Shown piece after piece: positions 29,701 to 39,654 of a stretch of 64,000 bases of DNA (its first letter is position 1; every line of letters begins with the position of its first letter). Location of the stretch: assembly GCF_946227985.1 (NCBI RefSeq), contig NZ_CAMKGL010000001.1:186001-250000 (forward strand), read 5' to 3'. Under the pieces are notes generated by a model. It was not told the origin of the DNA. It did not search any database and saw only the letters and a list, made by a program, of their open reading frames with translations. A program made the position numbers and the translations under genes. Source of the stretch: Serratia quinivorans (GTDB lineage Bacteria > Pseudomonadota > Gammaproteobacteria > Enterobacterales > Enterobacteriaceae).

Positions 29701-32700
29701 GTTGGCATCTTCCTCATTGGCGTTCAGTTGGCGCAGTACCACCTGGCTGTGTGACCAGGCCAGTTCAAACACGCGGTCCGCCAGATGACGGTCGCGGTAT
29801 TTTTCCAGCATCGCCAGGCCACTGGCGCGGTCTTCACTGACGCCGTAGAAAATATCCAGCGTCAGCGGTACGTTCGGCTCCAGAACCACGCGCTGGCGGA
29901 TAGCGATGATAGGGTCAATGACCGGCCCGGCGCTGTTGCTCAGCGGCGTGTTTTGATACAGCGCCTGTGGGTTGGCGGGGGTACGGCCACGGCCGATAAA
30001 CCTGGCGCGATCGGTTTCAAACGACGTTTGGCTGGAACGCCCCTGTACCGTCATCATATGCAGTAACCACGGGCATTTTTCCTTGGGTTCACGCGGGCGG
30101 CGGTGGCATAAAATGGCGTCCTGATCCGGTAGCAGTTCGGTTTGTACAAACAGATTGCTGAACGCCGGATGAGCCAGATCGTTACCCGCCGGTGCCAGCA
30201 CCACTTCCGCATAGCTGGTAATTTCGAGGGTACGCGGTTGTTTACCGCGATTGAGCAACGTCACCCGACGCAGCTCGATATCGTCTTCCGGCGAGACCAC
30301 GATCTGCGTTTTGACCGACAGCGCCCCCTGCTGGCGCTGGAATTCGGCGCCGGCATCATTGAACACGGCGCTGTAGCCCTTGGCAGCCCCCCCGATCGGT
30401 TGCCAGGTGTTACTCCATACCTCGCCAGTTTGCGGATCGCGCAGGTAGCAGAATGCTCCCCAGTTGTCGCAGGTAGCATCTTCGCGCCAGCGGGTCAGCG
30501 CCAGGTTTTGCCAGCGGCTGTAGCTGCCGCCTGCCTGGGTCAACATCAGGTGATAATTGACGTTGGACAGTAGCTGCACTTCCGGGATCGGCGTGTCCAC
30601 CCGGTTAAATTCGCGTGCGGCGAAGCTGGCCGGGGTAATGGTGCCTTCATGCGTTTCGAAATGGCGGCGGGCGCTGTACAGCTCAACCGCATCCGGCACC
30701 CGTTCCTGCAGCAGTAAACGTGCTGACTGGAACGCCGGATAGTCGGCAAAGCGCGAGACCATCGGCGCATCCAGCAGCAGGTGCGACAGGGCCAGAAAGC
30801 TCATTCCCTGATGGTGCGCCATATAAGAACGGATAATCACGTACAGTTGGCCACGGCTGAGGCGAGCGGTGGTGTAATCCAGCGCTTCGTAGAAACCGTA
30901 ACGGCCTTTGGCGCCATTTTGTTCCAGCGTGACCAGGTTATTGCAGGCGGCTTCCGGGTCGACAATCAGCGCCATCATCGTAGCGTAAGGGGCGACCACC
31001 ATATCGTCACCCAACCCGCGCCTCAGGCCCAGCCCCGGCACGCCAAAGGCGTGGTATTGATAGTTTTGATCGGCATCGAAGCCAAAATAGCCGGATTCGG
31101 AGATGCCCCAGGGCACGCCGCGCTCCTTGCCCCAGGCAATCTGTCGTTCCACTGCCGCCCGGCACATTTGCACCAGCAGCGAGTCAGGGTAGGCGGGCAT
31201 CACCAACTGCGGCATCAGGTATTCAAACATCGACCCACTCCACGACATCAGCGCCGCTTTATGGTCGATCAGGGTGAACAGGCGGCCAAGCGCAAACCAA
31301 CTGCGTTGGGGGACCTGGTTGGTAGCTATAGCGACATAGTTGGTCAGGCGGATTTCCGAGGCCAGCAAATCGTACTTACTGCCGTCCATGCGGTTTTGAT
31401 CGCAGTTAAAGCCGACGGTCAGCAAATGGGTCGATTCGTCATACAGGAAGTGGAAGTCCATTTGCGCCATTTTTTCCAGCCGTTGCTGCAGGTCGTGTAA
31501 CTGCGCCAGCCGTTCCTGTGCCAGTGCTGTCGCTGCGTCAAGCTTGCCCTGTTGATCGGCCGACAGGGCCAATGACGCCGGTGGATTAGCCAACCAGTGC
31601 AGACTGGGCACCTGCTCCAGCGCTGACTGCCCGTCGCTCAGCCAGTCAAACCACTGCGCCCATTCGCGACAAAGCTCGTTGAGCTGTTGATGCAGCGCAC
31701 CGGCCCAACGCCGGGTTTCCTCATCGTGATTCAGCGCCGGTTCCTGCAGCCCATTGCTGTAATTGCGCATGGCATTCAGCTCCGCCAACAGCGCGACGGG
31801 ATGACAGTGGTGCGCCTGCTCCCAATGGTTGCGCAGTTTCGGCAGGTTCTTCGGTGCGGCGTCACCCCAGTGTTGCTCCAGCAATTGCAGGCTGTCGCCC
31901 AGCCCGGCCAGTACCCGTTGCGGGTCAATGACCGGTTTTTGGGCCAGAGCCGGCAGGCCGGCGCTAAGCGTCAGCAGATGACCGGCCAGGTTGCCGCTGT
32001 CGACACTGGAGATATAACGCGGGTTCAGCGGCTCCAGCGTGCGTGTGTCGTACCAGTTGTACAAGTGGCCGCGATAATGTTCCATGCGGTCCAGAGTATT
32101 GAGCGTCAACTCGATGCGCCTTAGTGCTTCACTGAGCGTCAGATAGCCGAAGTCATAGGCGGTGAGATTGGCCAAGAGCGACAGTCCGATATTGGTCGGT
32201 GACGTCCGGTGCGCCACCACGGGTTCCGGTACCTCCTGATAGTTATCCGGCGGCAGCCAGTTCTCCTGTTGGTTGACGAAGGTATTGAAGAAGTCCCAGG
32301 TCTGGCGGCTGGTGTGGCGCAGGAAGCGCCGCTGTTCGTCATTAATCGCGGTTTGACTGCGCTGCGGTTCGTGGCTGAGGTAGTACAACAGCAAGGGGGC
32401 CAGGATCCACAGGGTGGCGAAGGGCAGTGTGATAAGCAGCGCCATCGGGTTATGCAGTACGGTGAAAAACAGTAACGCCAGGCCCGTCAATGGGTTAATC
32501 CACATGGCGCGGTAAAAGTTTTGCGGCGTGACCTGTTGACGGGTTTTGGATTGATCGTAGCTGGTCCACTCTTGCAGATTGCGTTTAGTGACCAGTAGTC
32601 GCCATAGGGTGACAATAATCGCTTTCAGGCTGTACAGCGCTTCATGCGGTAGCGTCGCCAACCGCAGCCCAACCTGTGCCAAGCGGTGCAACGAGCCGTT

Positions 32701-35370
32701 CAGCGCCAGCCGCAGATGCTGCAGGAAGGGTCTGCGCGGTGGTTTATGCACAATATCCTGAGCCAGCGCCAGCAGGGTGGGGAGCAGCAGAATAATGGCG
32801 AACACCGCCAGCCAATAACGGGTATTCGGTAGCCAGACGAAACCGCAAAACAGCAACAGCAGCAGGCTGGACGCCGTCAGGCTGCGGCGCAGGTTATCGA
32901 ACAGTTTCCAGCGCGACAGGGTGCTCAGTGGGTTGGCGGTGCGGGTGCCGCCTTCTGTTTTCACCCGTGGCAGCAGCCAGTTGAGCAGTTGCCAGTCCCC
33001 ACGGATCCAGCGGGTACGGCGTGCGACATCCACCAGATAGTTGCTGGGATACTGTTCGTACAGCAGGACGTCACTCAACAGGCCAGAGCGGGCGTAGCAA
33101 CCTTCGAGCAGGTCGTGGCTCAGTACCAGGTTTGCCGGACAGGTCCCTTTCATGCTGTGTGAGAACACATCCACGTCGTAGATGCCCTTGCCAATAAACG
33201 AGCCTTCGCCAAATAAATCCTGATAGATATCCGAGGCCATCAAGGTATAGGGGTCATTGCCCGGCGTGCTGCTGCACAGTGCGGCATAGCGGCCTTGCCC
33301 ATAGCTCGGGATCTCTTCGGCCATGCGCGGTTGCAGGATGGCGTAGCCTTCCACCACCCGCTGCAGACGGGCGTCATACTGCGGCTGATTGAGCGGGTGC
33401 GCCATGGCGGCAATTAGCTGGTGAGCGCTTTCCCGCGGCAGGACGGTATCGCTGTCCAGGGTGATGACGTATTTGACGTTTTTCAGCACCTCCAGCCCGT
33501 CGCCAATTTGAGTACAGAAGGCGTTGCCGCGGTTGCGCAGCCAGTCGTTCAGCGCGTTCAGTTTGCCGCGTTTACGCTCCAGCCCCATCCACACGCCCTG
33601 TTTTTCGTTCCATTCGCGGTTGCGGTGAAACAGGAAAAAGTGGCTTGGGCCTTCGCAGGGATAGCGTGCGTTCAGCGCCATCATCTGTTGGCTGGCATAA
33701 TCGAGCAGCGCAACGTCATCGGCATGCTGCTGCTGAGGGGAATCGATAAAGTCGGTAAGCAGGGCAAAGTGCAGGTGTTTCATCGCGTTGCCCAGGTAAC
33801 AAACCTCAAGGGCATTGATCAACTTATCGATGCCGCTTTTGCTGTCGATTAACGTCGGTATTGCCACCAGAGTACGGAATTCGGCGGGAATGCCGCAGGA
33901 GAAGTCGAGCCTGGGCAACGGCTGCGGCGTGCGGCTGCGGGTTGTGACCTCGCTGAGCAGGTTAAGCACGAATTGACTGATGACGATCGCCATGGGGAAA
34001 AACAACAGCGCCAGCCCCCAACTGATGCCGGTACTGTAAGCGTGACGCAGCAGTTCTGCACAGCAGGCGGTGGTGATCAGGCTTAGGCTACCAAGCCAGG
34101 AAAGCAGTGGTGCCTGATTCAACGCATGGCGCAGCCGGGTAATACGGCCCAGGCGTACGTCAAGCTGCTGCTCCAGTTCCGGGCGGCCATCGTCAATCAG
34201 GTAGTAACCGATGTGGTTGCAGCGGGGATCGCTGGACGGAATTTCTGCCGCCACGCGCGCCATATTCAGTACCTGTTGGGCGACCTGCACCTCATTATGC
34301 GGGCAGTGCCGCGCCAGCATCTCAATCACGTGGCGATAATTGTCGCGGGTGTTGAAGTGCATCAACGGGTAAACCCCGGCCGGATCCTCTCGCAGGGTTT
34401 GTTCGACCTGGCTCATGGTTTCGACAAACTCGGCCCAGTCCATTTCGCTCAGCTGGCGCAGGCCGGAAATACTGTTGCTGACCGACAATTGGCTGACGGC
34501 GAGCTGTTGGTTAAAACGGTGGATTAATTCATCTGATGTCAGGCTGACCTCTGCCAGACGTTGCTCGACCCAGGTGAGCGGCAGCGCCAGCATGGTGCCG
34601 TGGCCCTGCAGGCGACGAACCAGCTCGGCGACAAAGGCGCTGGTGCGTGGGGGATTGGAGCGCGCCATATCGGCAATCACCACGATCAGGTTGGCCGGAT
34701 CGTTTTCCGCTGACTCCAGCATTTTAGTCACCCAGCTGTCGGCCAGGTTACGCTCCTGTTGGGCTTGAGCCACCTCAATGCTGACGCGCCGCAGGTTTTC
34801 GATCAACGCCAGGCGTAGCATGCCGGGCAGTGCCCAAAGCTCGCCCAGCGTTAAATTGACTTCTTTTTGATAGGCGGCGATATAGCGCGTAAGGCTTTCG
34901 GCGTCCCAGCGGCCATCTCCGTGTGCAATGGCTTCGGCGGCAATGTCATAGATGCGCGGGCAGTTATGTGGCGCGCCCAGTTGGGGCAGACCACGGCCGA
35001 AGGTTTTAGGCAGATGGTGGCGTACAACCCGGATTTGTTCTTCGATCAGGTAGTAGTTGTCCAGCAACCATTCGCCGGCCGGCGTCATGCTGGCTTTCTT
35101 GCCGTTGCTGAGCTGGTGACAGCTTTCCGCCAGAATACGTTCGTTATCGTCCAGCCGTTTCAGCAAATAGTAGGGAGTTTTGCGTGTCGCCAGCTTGTGT
35201 GAACGCGCCAGGCGGTGGCCATAACGCTCCATTTGGTCGACAGAAAACAGCTCGGCCTTGATGGTGCCACCTGTCGGTTCCGGCTCACCTTTGGCACGGC
35301 GGACAGGCAACGCATTTACTTTGGCTGTTTTGCGTTTCTTTTTTAACCAATTGATTAGTATTTCTTTCAC
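26728..35370 (-). CDS. Cyclic beta-1,2-glucan synthase-like protein (NdvB/Cgs family), about 2880 residues
   Basis: This very large membrane enzyme resembles rhizobial NdvB and Brucella Cgs in length and domain order, so it probably makes periplasmic cyclic (or linear) beta-1,2-glucan from UDP-glucose. From the N-terminus there is a cytoplasmic region; helices near residues 427-470; a GT84 glycosyltransferase region with DSD near 638 (ITLDSDTVLP) and RRTRWIRGDWQ; more helices near 825-870 and 953-1000; a glucoamylase/GH189-like region with GYFGFDADQ and LGDDMVVAPYA near 1420-1467; two GH94-type N-domains; and a GH94 phosphorylase-like catalytic domain with GDWNDG at 2563-2568 that sets chain length in the known enzymes. 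I choose GTG at 35370 because AAGGAG lies seven bases before it; the frame is open to 35487. No frameshift is seen. It lies between elaB and the divergent menF. Confidence 0.87.
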   Translation of the reverse strand: MKEILINWLKKKRKTAKVNALPVRRAKGEPEPTGGTIKAELFSVDQMERYGHRLARSHKLATRKTPYYLLKRLDDNERILAESCHQLSNGKKASMTPAGEWLLDNYYLIEEQIRVVRHHLPKTFGRGLPQLGAPHNCPRIYDIAAEAIAHGDGRWDAESLTRYIAAYQKEVNLTLGELWALPGMLRLALIENLRRVSIEVAQAQQERNLADSWVTKMLESAENDPANLIVVIADMARSNPPRTSAFVAELVRRLQGHGTMLALPLTWVEQRLAEVSLTSDELIHRFNQQLAVSQLSVSNSISGLRQLSEMDWAEFVETMSQVEQTLREDPAGVYPLMHFNTRDNYRHVIEMLARHCPHNEVQVAQQVLNMARVAAEIPSSDPRCNHIGYYLIDDGRPELEQQLDVRLGRITRLRHALNQAPLLSWLGSLSLITTACCAELLRHAYSTGISWGLALLFFPMAIVISQFVLNLLSEVTTRSRTPQPLPRLDFSCGIPAEFRTLVAIPTLIDSKSGIDKLINALEVCYLGNAMKHLHFALLTDFIDSPQQQHADDVALLDYASQQMMALNARYPCEGPSHFFLFHRNREWNEKQGVWMGLERKRGKLNALNDWLRNRGNAFCTQIGDGLEVLKNVKYVITLDSDTVLPRESAHQLIAAMAHPLNQPQYDARLQRVVEGYAILQPRMAEEIPSYGQGRYAALCSSTPGNDPYTLMASDIYQDLFGEGSFIGKGIYDVDVFSHSMKGTCPANLVLSHDLLEGCYARSGLLSDVLLYEQYPSNYLVDVARRTRWIRGDWQLLNWLLPRVKTEGGTRTANPLSTLSRWKLFDNLRRSLTASSLLLLLFCGFVWLPNTRYWLAVFAIILLLPTLLALAQDIVHKPPRRPFLQHLRLALNGSLHRLAQVGLRLATLPHEALYSLKAIIVTLWRLLVTKRNLQEWTSYDQSKTRQQVTPQNFYRAMWINPLTGLALLFFTVLHNPMALLITLPFATLWILAPLLLYYLSHEPQRSQTAINDEQRRFLRHTSRQTWDFFNTFVNQQENWLPPDNYQEVPEPVVAHRTSPTNIGLSLLANLTAYDFGYLTLSEALRRIELTLNTLDRMEHYRGHLYNWYDTRTLEPLNPRYISSVDSGNLAGHLLTLSAGLPALAQKPVIDPQRVLAGLGDSLQLLEQHWGDAAPKNLPKLRNHWEQAHHCHPVALLAELNAMRNYSNGLQEPALNHDEETRRWAGALHQQLNELCREWAQWFDWLSDGQSALEQVPSLHWLANPPASLALSADQQGKLDAATALAQERLAQLHDLQQRLEKMAQMDFHFLYDESTHLLTVGFNCDQNRMDGSKYDLLASEIRLTNYVAIATNQVPQRSWFALGRLFTLIDHKAALMSWSGSMFEYLMPQLVMPAYPDSLLVQMCRAAVERQIAWGKERGVPWGISESGYFGFDADQNYQYHAFGVPGLGLRRGLGDDMVVAPYATMMALIVDPEAACNNLVTLEQNGAKGRYGFYEALDYTTARLSRGQLYVIIRSYMAHHQGMSFLALSHLLLDAPMVSRFADYPAFQSARLLLQERVPDAVELYSARRHFETHEGTITPASFAAREFNRVDTPIPEVQLLSNVNYHLMLTQAGGSYSRWQNLALTRWREDATCDNWGAFCYLRDPQTGEVWSNTWQPIGGAAKGYSAVFNDAGAEFQRQQGALSVKTQIVVSPEDDIELRRVTLLNRGKQPRTLEITSYAEVVLAPAGNDLAHPAFSNLFVQTELLPDQDAILCHRRPREPKEKCPWLLHMMTVQGRSSQTSFETDRARFIGRGRTPANPQALYQNTPLSNSAGPVIDPIIAIRQRVVLEPNVPLTLDIFYGVSEDRASGLAMLEKYRDRHLADRVFELAWSHSQVVLRQLNANEEDANLFNRLASAVVFPAQEMRAASNEIIQNRRGQSGLWGHSISGDLPIVLLTVTDGENIELVQQLIQAHNYWRLKGLQVDLVILNEDVGGYRQELQNQIMSLIAAGMESTQTDKPGGIFVRTSEHMSPEDHRLLLSVARIYLDDRRGGLTEQLNQRLQLPQVLQQPLSPVTASSKLATVDNLPRNLHSPQLPAIDALQFYNGLGGFSEDGREYVIAMNESKITPAPWSNVIANPMFGSVISESGQAYTWYENAHEYRLTPWDNDPVCDRSGEAFYLRDEENGHFWSPTPLPARGRGHYLTRHGFGYSVFDHRENGIDSQLKVLVAKEAPVKLFLLTLTNTSGRTRKLSATGYVEFILGDLRQKSAMHIVTQAATLDSGCGILATNHYGSSGSERTAFFGVTGAHCSVSGDRREFIGRNGTLTSPAVLKLRRLSGKTGAGMDPCGAVQSAISLIDGDQRSFVFALGLGQNADEAEALLQKYLREDSLQDELQQVAAHWDAILNKVQIATPQPAVNLLANGWLLYQTLSCRIQARSGYYQSGGAFGFRDQLQDTLALTHAAPERLREQILLCASRQFIEGDVQHWWHPPQGNGVRTRCSDDYLWLPLAICHYLDATDDHAILEEQVGYLEARKLAPGEESSYEQPAPSAIQETLYQHGVRALKHGLTFGEHGLPLMGAGDWNDGMNMVGLEGRGESVWLGFFLFHILQRYGELAQRRNDTGLAAQCSQQATTLRENLRNHAWDGEWYRRGYFDSGEPLGSHESTECRIDAIAQSWSVLSGAGDAPRSLQAMQSLDKHLVDDQAGLIKLLTPPFDGNGPNPGYIRGYLPGVRENGGQYTHGAVWAVMAFAEMGNIERAWELMALINPINHSLDSTAAERYKVEPYVVTADIYAVAPHVGRGGWSWYTGSAGWMYRLIVESLLGLKRHGRRLTLNTRLPADWPQVTLNYREGGSEYQLTVRQGQGPAQVTIDGELQPEAVITLVDDGKTHQVEVTLGQ

Positions 35371-35657
35371 ACAAAGGCTCCTTACATCTGACCCAAAGGG
35401 CAGCCGGTGAAACCGCTGGGAGATCGTGAATATCCTGTTTTTTTGCGCCGGGTAGATCTGGCGTGGATTTTTAGCAGGCAGGAACATGCCTTTTCAGTAT
35501 AGCCGCATAATGCTTTGCCGGGCGTTTTTTGAACTAATTGTTTAGATTTAATAAACTATTTGTTGCCAAGAGCGTTGATTAGCGACGCTATTTTTCCGCC
35601 GCTGTGCTTTGATTTACCGTATAATTCCCTACATTAAGCTTGGTTATTGAGGTGGTC
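35371..35657. promoter_or_regulatory. Divergent promoter region between the glucan synthase gene and menF
   Basis: This 287-base gap contains no convincing gene. The part near 35510-35580 is AT-rich and probably holds promoters in both directions; I cannot assign hexamers with confidence. Confidence 0.4.
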
Positions 35658-36950
35658 GTGGAACAACTTTCGCCATTGCTGAGGCGGTTACGCCGGCAGC
35701 TTGAGCAACATTTGCCCTCTGAGGGGGGGGTCCACCAGATTTCACTTCCCGTTCCGGCATCGTTAGCCGCCAACGTGCTGGAATGGCTGGCGGTGCAACC
35801 GGCATTCCCACAATTTTACTGGCACCACCGCGATGGACATGAGGAGGCCGCCCTGTGCGGCGCGCTGCGGCAGTTTACCCAGCCGCAGCAGGCGCAAACC
35901 TTTCTCAGGGCGCATCAGGGCGCGCGGGTATGGGGGCTGAATGCTTTTGACGGCGCGGCGTATTTATTTTTACCGCGGCTGGAAATCCTGACCCGCGACG
36001 GTGAAACACAATTAACGCTTAATCTGTTTTCCGAAAGTTCGCTGCGCGACGATGCGGCGTTGGCCGACCGCTGGCTGGATCAACTGTCGACGGCCCAACC
36101 GATCGCGCCATTAAAGGCACAGGTGAGCCGGATGCAGCATCAGCCGGACCGCGCCGGCTGGGAAGCCATGCTGTGTGAGGCATTAAAGACCATCAGCGGT
36201 CGGCAGATGGAAAAAGTAGTGCTGGCGCGCAGTACCTTACTGACACTGGATGGCCCACTGTCTGCCCCGGCGATGATGGATGCCAGCCGCCGGATCAATC
36301 ACCGTTGCTATCACTATATGCTGCGCTTTGATGCGCGCAGCGCCTTCCTCGGTTCCAGTCCGGAAAGACTGTATCTGCGAAATGACCGTCGTCTGCTGAC
36401 CGAAGCGCTGGCGGGCACCGTCGCCAATCATCCCGATCGACAGCAAGCCCAGACACTGGCGCAATGGCTACTGCAGGACGGCAAGAATCAGCATGAGAAT
36501 CTGCTGGTGGTGGATGATATCTGCCAGCGTTTGCAAGGCGGTGCCGACGCGGTGGATGTGTTGCCGCCCGAAGTAGTGCGTTTGCGTAAGGTGCAGCATT
36601 TGCGGCGGCGTATTGAAGGTCGGCTCAACGATAACGACGATGCCGATTGCCTGCAGCGGTTACAGCCCACGGCGGCGGTAGCCGGGTTGCCGCGTCACGC
36701 GGCGCGCGAGTTTATTCTGCAACATGAGCCTTTCCCCCGGGGTTGGTATGCCGGATCTGCCGGTTATCTTTCCTCCTCCCGCAGTGAGTTTTGCGTAGCG
36801 CTGCGCTGCGCGCAAATTGACGGCCAGGAATTACGACTCTATGCCGGTGCCGGCATTGTGGCCGGTTCTGACGCCGCGGCAGAGTGGCAGGAAATCGAAA
36901 ACAAGGCCGCCGGGCTGCTGACTTTACTGCTGCCAGAGTCGTTGCGTTGA
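35658..36950 (+). CDS. menF: Isochorismate synthase of menaquinone biosynthesis
   Basis: MenF converts chorismate to isochorismate, the first committed step of menaquinone synthesis. The 430-residue protein has a variable N-terminal half and the conserved chorismate-binding C-terminal domain: [44 protein letters not shown] and the Glu of [10 protein letters not shown] at the metal site. I use the GTG at 35658 because GAGG at 35649-35652 lies five bases before it; GTG at 35652 and TTG at 35640 are alternatives. A 252-base gap with its own promoter-like element separates it from menD. Confidence 0.93.
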   Translation: MEQLSPLLRRLRRQLEQHLPSEGGVHQISLPVPASLAANVLEWLAVQPAFPQFYWHHRDGHEEAALCGALRQFTQPQQAQTFLRAHQGARVWGLNAFDGAAYLFLPRLEILTRDGETQLTLNLFSESSLRDDAALADRWLDQLSTAQPIAPLKAQVSRMQHQPDRAGWEAMLCEALKTISGRQMEKVVLARSTLLTLDGPLSAPAMMDASRRINHRCYHYMLRFDARSAFLGSSPERLYLRNDRRLLTEALAGTVANHPDRQQAQTLAQWLLQDGKNQHENLLVVDDICQRLQGGADAVDVLPPEVVRLRKVQHLRRRIEGRLNDNDDADCLQRLQPTAAVAGLPRHAAREFILQHEPFPRGWYAGSAGYLSSSRSEFCVALRCAQIDGQELRLYAGAGIVAGSDAAAEWQEIENKAAGLLTLLLPESLR

Positions 36951-37081
36951 ATTTCCCTGCTTATGATCCGGATTTATTGAGCGAATGACGCGGCGAGTGT
37001 AAACTGTTTGTGGTTTTTATGTTTATTTTTTGTTCTAAATCAATTAATTGTCTACCATAAAGTCACCGGGATATACGGCGT

Positions 37082-37125
37082 TTTTGCGCTGGCGCAAAAG
37101 TCGTAAAGATAACTACTCATATAAT
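37082..37125 (+). promoter_or_regulatory. Promoter-like -10 and 18-base palindrome upstream of menD
   Basis: A perfect -10 hexamer TATAAT is at 37120-37125. The -35 region is poor, but a perfect palindrome TTTTGCGC-TG-GCGCAAAA lies at 37082-37099, centred about 41.5 bases before the expected start near 37132. That spacing is typical of an activator site; the binding protein is unknown to me. Confidence 0.5.
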
Positions 37126-37202
37126 GCAGAACATCACTCTCGGCGCGCCATTAGCTGGTGGGCGCCAGAGGCAGATTCTGTTAACCGACTTGTGAGCGAA
37201 TT

Positions 37203-38876
37203 ATGTCGACAAGTGTTTTTAATCGTCGGTGGGCGGCGTTGCTGTTGGAAGCGCTGGCTCGCCATGGAGTACGGCATGTCTGTATCGCTCCGGGATCGCG
37301 TTCTACGCCGCTGACGCTGGCTGCGGCGGCTAACAAGTCTTTTATCTGCCATACCCATTTTGATGAGCGCGGGCTGGGCCATTTGGCGCTAGGCCTGGCA
37401 AAGGCATCGCGCGAACCGGTGGCGGTGATCGTCACTTCCGGCACCGCCGCCGCTAACCTTTACCCCTCGTTAATCGAAGCCGGGCTGACCGGTGAACGGC
37501 TGGTGTTTCTTACCGCCGACCGACCGCCAGAACTGATCGACTGTGGTGCCAATCAGGCGATCCGCCAAAACGGCCTGTATGCCAGTCACCCGACGTTGAG
37601 TATTGATCTGCCGCGGCCGACGACGGATATCCCCGCCAGTTGGCTGGTATCAACCGTCGACAGCGCAATGGCACGCCTGCAGCATGGGGCGTTGCATATT
37701 AACTGTCCTTTTGCCGAACCCTTGTACGGCGGTGATGAGCAACAGTATGCCGACTGGTCGGCGACGCTCGGCGACTGGTGGCAAGGCAGCCAACCCTGGC
37801 TGCGGGAAGAGAGCCGGCAGGGTGTGCTTAAGCAACCTGACTGGTTCTTCTGGCGGCAAAAGCGTGGCGTGGTGCTGGCGGGGCGCATGAGCGCGCAAGA
37901 GGGCGAACTCTTGGCGCAGTGGGCCGAGATGCTTGGCTGGCCGCTGATAGGCGACGTGCTGTCCCAGACCGGGCAGCCGCTGCCCTGCGCCGATTTATGG
38001 CTGGCCCAGCCGCAGGCGCACACACTGCTGGCCGAGGCACAATTGGTGGTGCAGTTCGGCAGCAGCCTGACCGGCAAGCGCCTGCTGCAGTGGCAGGAAC
38101 AGTGCCGGCCGCAAGAGTATTGGCTAATCGATGAATTACCGGGACGGCTCGATCCTGCGCACCACCGCGGGCGCAGGATCCGTTCCAGCGTGGCGCAGTG
38201 GCTAGAACTGCATCCGGCTCAGCCGCGCTCCCCCTGGGCCGACGAATTGGCGTCGCTGGCGGACAACGCGCTGGATGCCGTTTCCGGCCATTTGGTTAAC
38301 CGCTTTGGCGAGGCGCAGCTGGCGCATCGCCTGCCGGAACTGCTGCCGGAAAACGGCCAACTATTCCTCGGCAATAGCCTGATCGTACGGTTGATTGATG
38401 CGTTGACCCGCTTGCCTGCCGGTTATCCGGTATTCAGCAACCGCGGTGCCAGCGGCATCGACGGTCTGATTTCCACTGCCGCAGGCGTACAGCGGGCGAC
38501 GGCCAAACCGACATTGGCGGTGGTGGGAGATTTATCGGCACTGTATGACCTGAACGCACTGGCGTTGCTACGCCAATGTTCAGCGCCGACGGTGTTGATT
38601 GTCGTTAATAATAACGGCGGCCAGATTTTCTCACTGTTGCCAACGCCGGAAGAAGACCGGCAACGGTTCTACTGCATGCCGCAGGACGTGGAGTTCAGCC
38701 ATGCGGCAGCAATGTTCAAGCTGGCTTACGCTTGCCCGGAAAATTGGGGGCAGTTGCTGCAGGCGGTGGAACAGGGCTGGCGTCACAGCGGCGCCACGTT
38801 GATTGAGCTGCAGGTGCCGCCGAGTGATGGCGCACAAACGCTGCAGCATCTGGTGCAACAGATGGCGGAGCAATGA
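37203..38876 (+). CDS. menD: SEPHCHC synthase (2-succinyl-5-enolpyruvyl-6-hydroxy-3-cyclohexene-1-carboxylate synthase)
   Basis: MenD joins 2-ketoglutarate-derived succinic semialdehyde to isochorismate using thiamine diphosphate, the second step of menaquinone synthesis. The 557 residues are near the E. coli length. Landmarks are [15 protein letters not shown] near residue 28, [17 protein letters not shown] with the activating Glu, [14 protein letters not shown], and the cofactor motif [19 protein letters not shown] followed by [14 protein letters not shown]. The stop overlaps the menH start (ATGA). Confidence 0.95.
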   Translation: MSTSVFNRRWAALLLEALARHGVRHVCIAPGSRSTPLTLAAAANKSFICHTHFDERGLGHLALGLAKASREPVAVIVTSGTAAANLYPSLIEAGLTGERLVFLTADRPPELIDCGANQAIRQNGLYASHPTLSIDLPRPTTDIPASWLVSTVDSAMARLQHGALHINCPFAEPLYGGDEQQYADWSATLGDWWQGSQPWLREESRQGVLKQPDWFFWRQKRGVVLAGRMSAQEGELLAQWAEMLGWPLIGDVLSQTGQPLPCADLWLAQPQAHTLLAEAQLVVQFGSSLTGKRLLQWQEQCRPQEYWLIDELPGRLDPAHHRGRRIRSSVAQWLELHPAQPRSPWADELASLADNALDAVSGHLVNRFGEAQLAHRLPELLPENGQLFLGNSLIVRLIDALTRLPAGYPVFSNRGASGIDGLISTAAGVQRATAKPTLAVVGDLSALYDLNALALLRQCSAPTVLIVVNNNGGQIFSLLPTPEEDRQRFYCMPQDVEFSHAAAMFKLAYACPENWGQLLQAVEQGWRHSGATLIELQVPPSDGAQTLQHLVQQMAEQ

Positions 38877-39643
38877 TGCTGGCGACAAAAGTATTGCAAC
38901 AGGGTGAGGCCGATCGGCCGTGGCTCATCTGGTTACACGGCCTGTTGGGCAACAACAATGAATGGCGAGTGATTGCTTCACGCTGTGCTGAATGGCCGTC
39001 GTTGGCGATTGACCTGCCCGGTCACGGTGATTCCGTTGCGGTCAGCTGCACCAACTTCGACGATATCAGTGCGCAGATCAGCGCGACATTGCAGATGCAC
39101 GGTATCGAACGCTATTGGCTGGTGGGGTATTCGCTCGGCGGGCGGATTGCCATGTACCACGCCTGCTACGGTGAAATCCGTGGCCTGCAGGGGGTGATTG
39201 TTGAAGGCGGCAATCCGGGGTTGCCCGACGCAGCACTGCGCGCGCAGCGGTTGGCACATGATGTGGCCTGGGCCGAGCGTTTTCGCCGTGAACCCCTCGC
39301 CGAGGTACTGGCAGACTGGTATCAACAACCGGTGTTCGCCAACCTCAGCACGGTACACCGTGATGCGCTGATCGACGCCCGCTCCGACAACAGCGGCGCG
39401 GCCGTGGCGGACATGCTGGAAGCCACTTCGCTGGGCAGACAGCCCTGTCTTGCGCCGCGGTTACAACAACTGGCGGTGCCGCTGGTGGTGTTATGCGGCG
39501 CCGACGATCACAAATTTCAGCAGTTGGCGCGCGACGCCGGGTTGCCGTTACGCATCGTGCCGCAGGCCGGGCATAACGCGCACCTGGCCAATCCGCAGGC
39601 GTTTGTCGCCGAGCTGCGCAATTTTCTCGTTAACCCTGGTTAA
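38873..39643 (+). CDS. menH: SHCHC synthase (2-succinyl-6-hydroxy-2,4-cyclohexadiene-1-carboxylate synthase)
   Basis: MenH is an alpha/beta-hydrolase that removes pyruvate from the MenD product. The 256-residue protein shows the oxyanion region [11 protein letters not shown], the nucleophile S87 in GYSLGGR, and a triad completed by D211 and H234 (QAGHNAHLA). It starts within the menD stop (tandem ATG at 38873 and 38876). menB follows after 11 bases with an AAAGGAAC ribosome-binding site. Confidence 0.93.
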   Translation: MMLATKVLQQGEADRPWLIWLHGLLGNNNEWRVIASRCAEWPSLAIDLPGHGDSVAVSCTNFDDISAQISATLQMHGIERYWLVGYSLGGRIAMYHACYGEIRGLQGVIVEGGNPGLPDAALRAQRLAHDVAWAERFRREPLAEVLADWYQQPVFANLSTVHRDALIDARSDNSGAAVADMLEATSLGRQPCLAPRLQQLAVPLVVLCGADDHKFQQLARDAGLPLRIVPQAGHNAHLANPQAFVAELRNFLVNPG

Positions 39644-39654
39644 AGGAACCGAAC

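Noticed and set aside
37048-37314. 88-codon frame overlapping the start of menD
   Set aside because: It overlaps the confident menD start and control region and shows no known domain.
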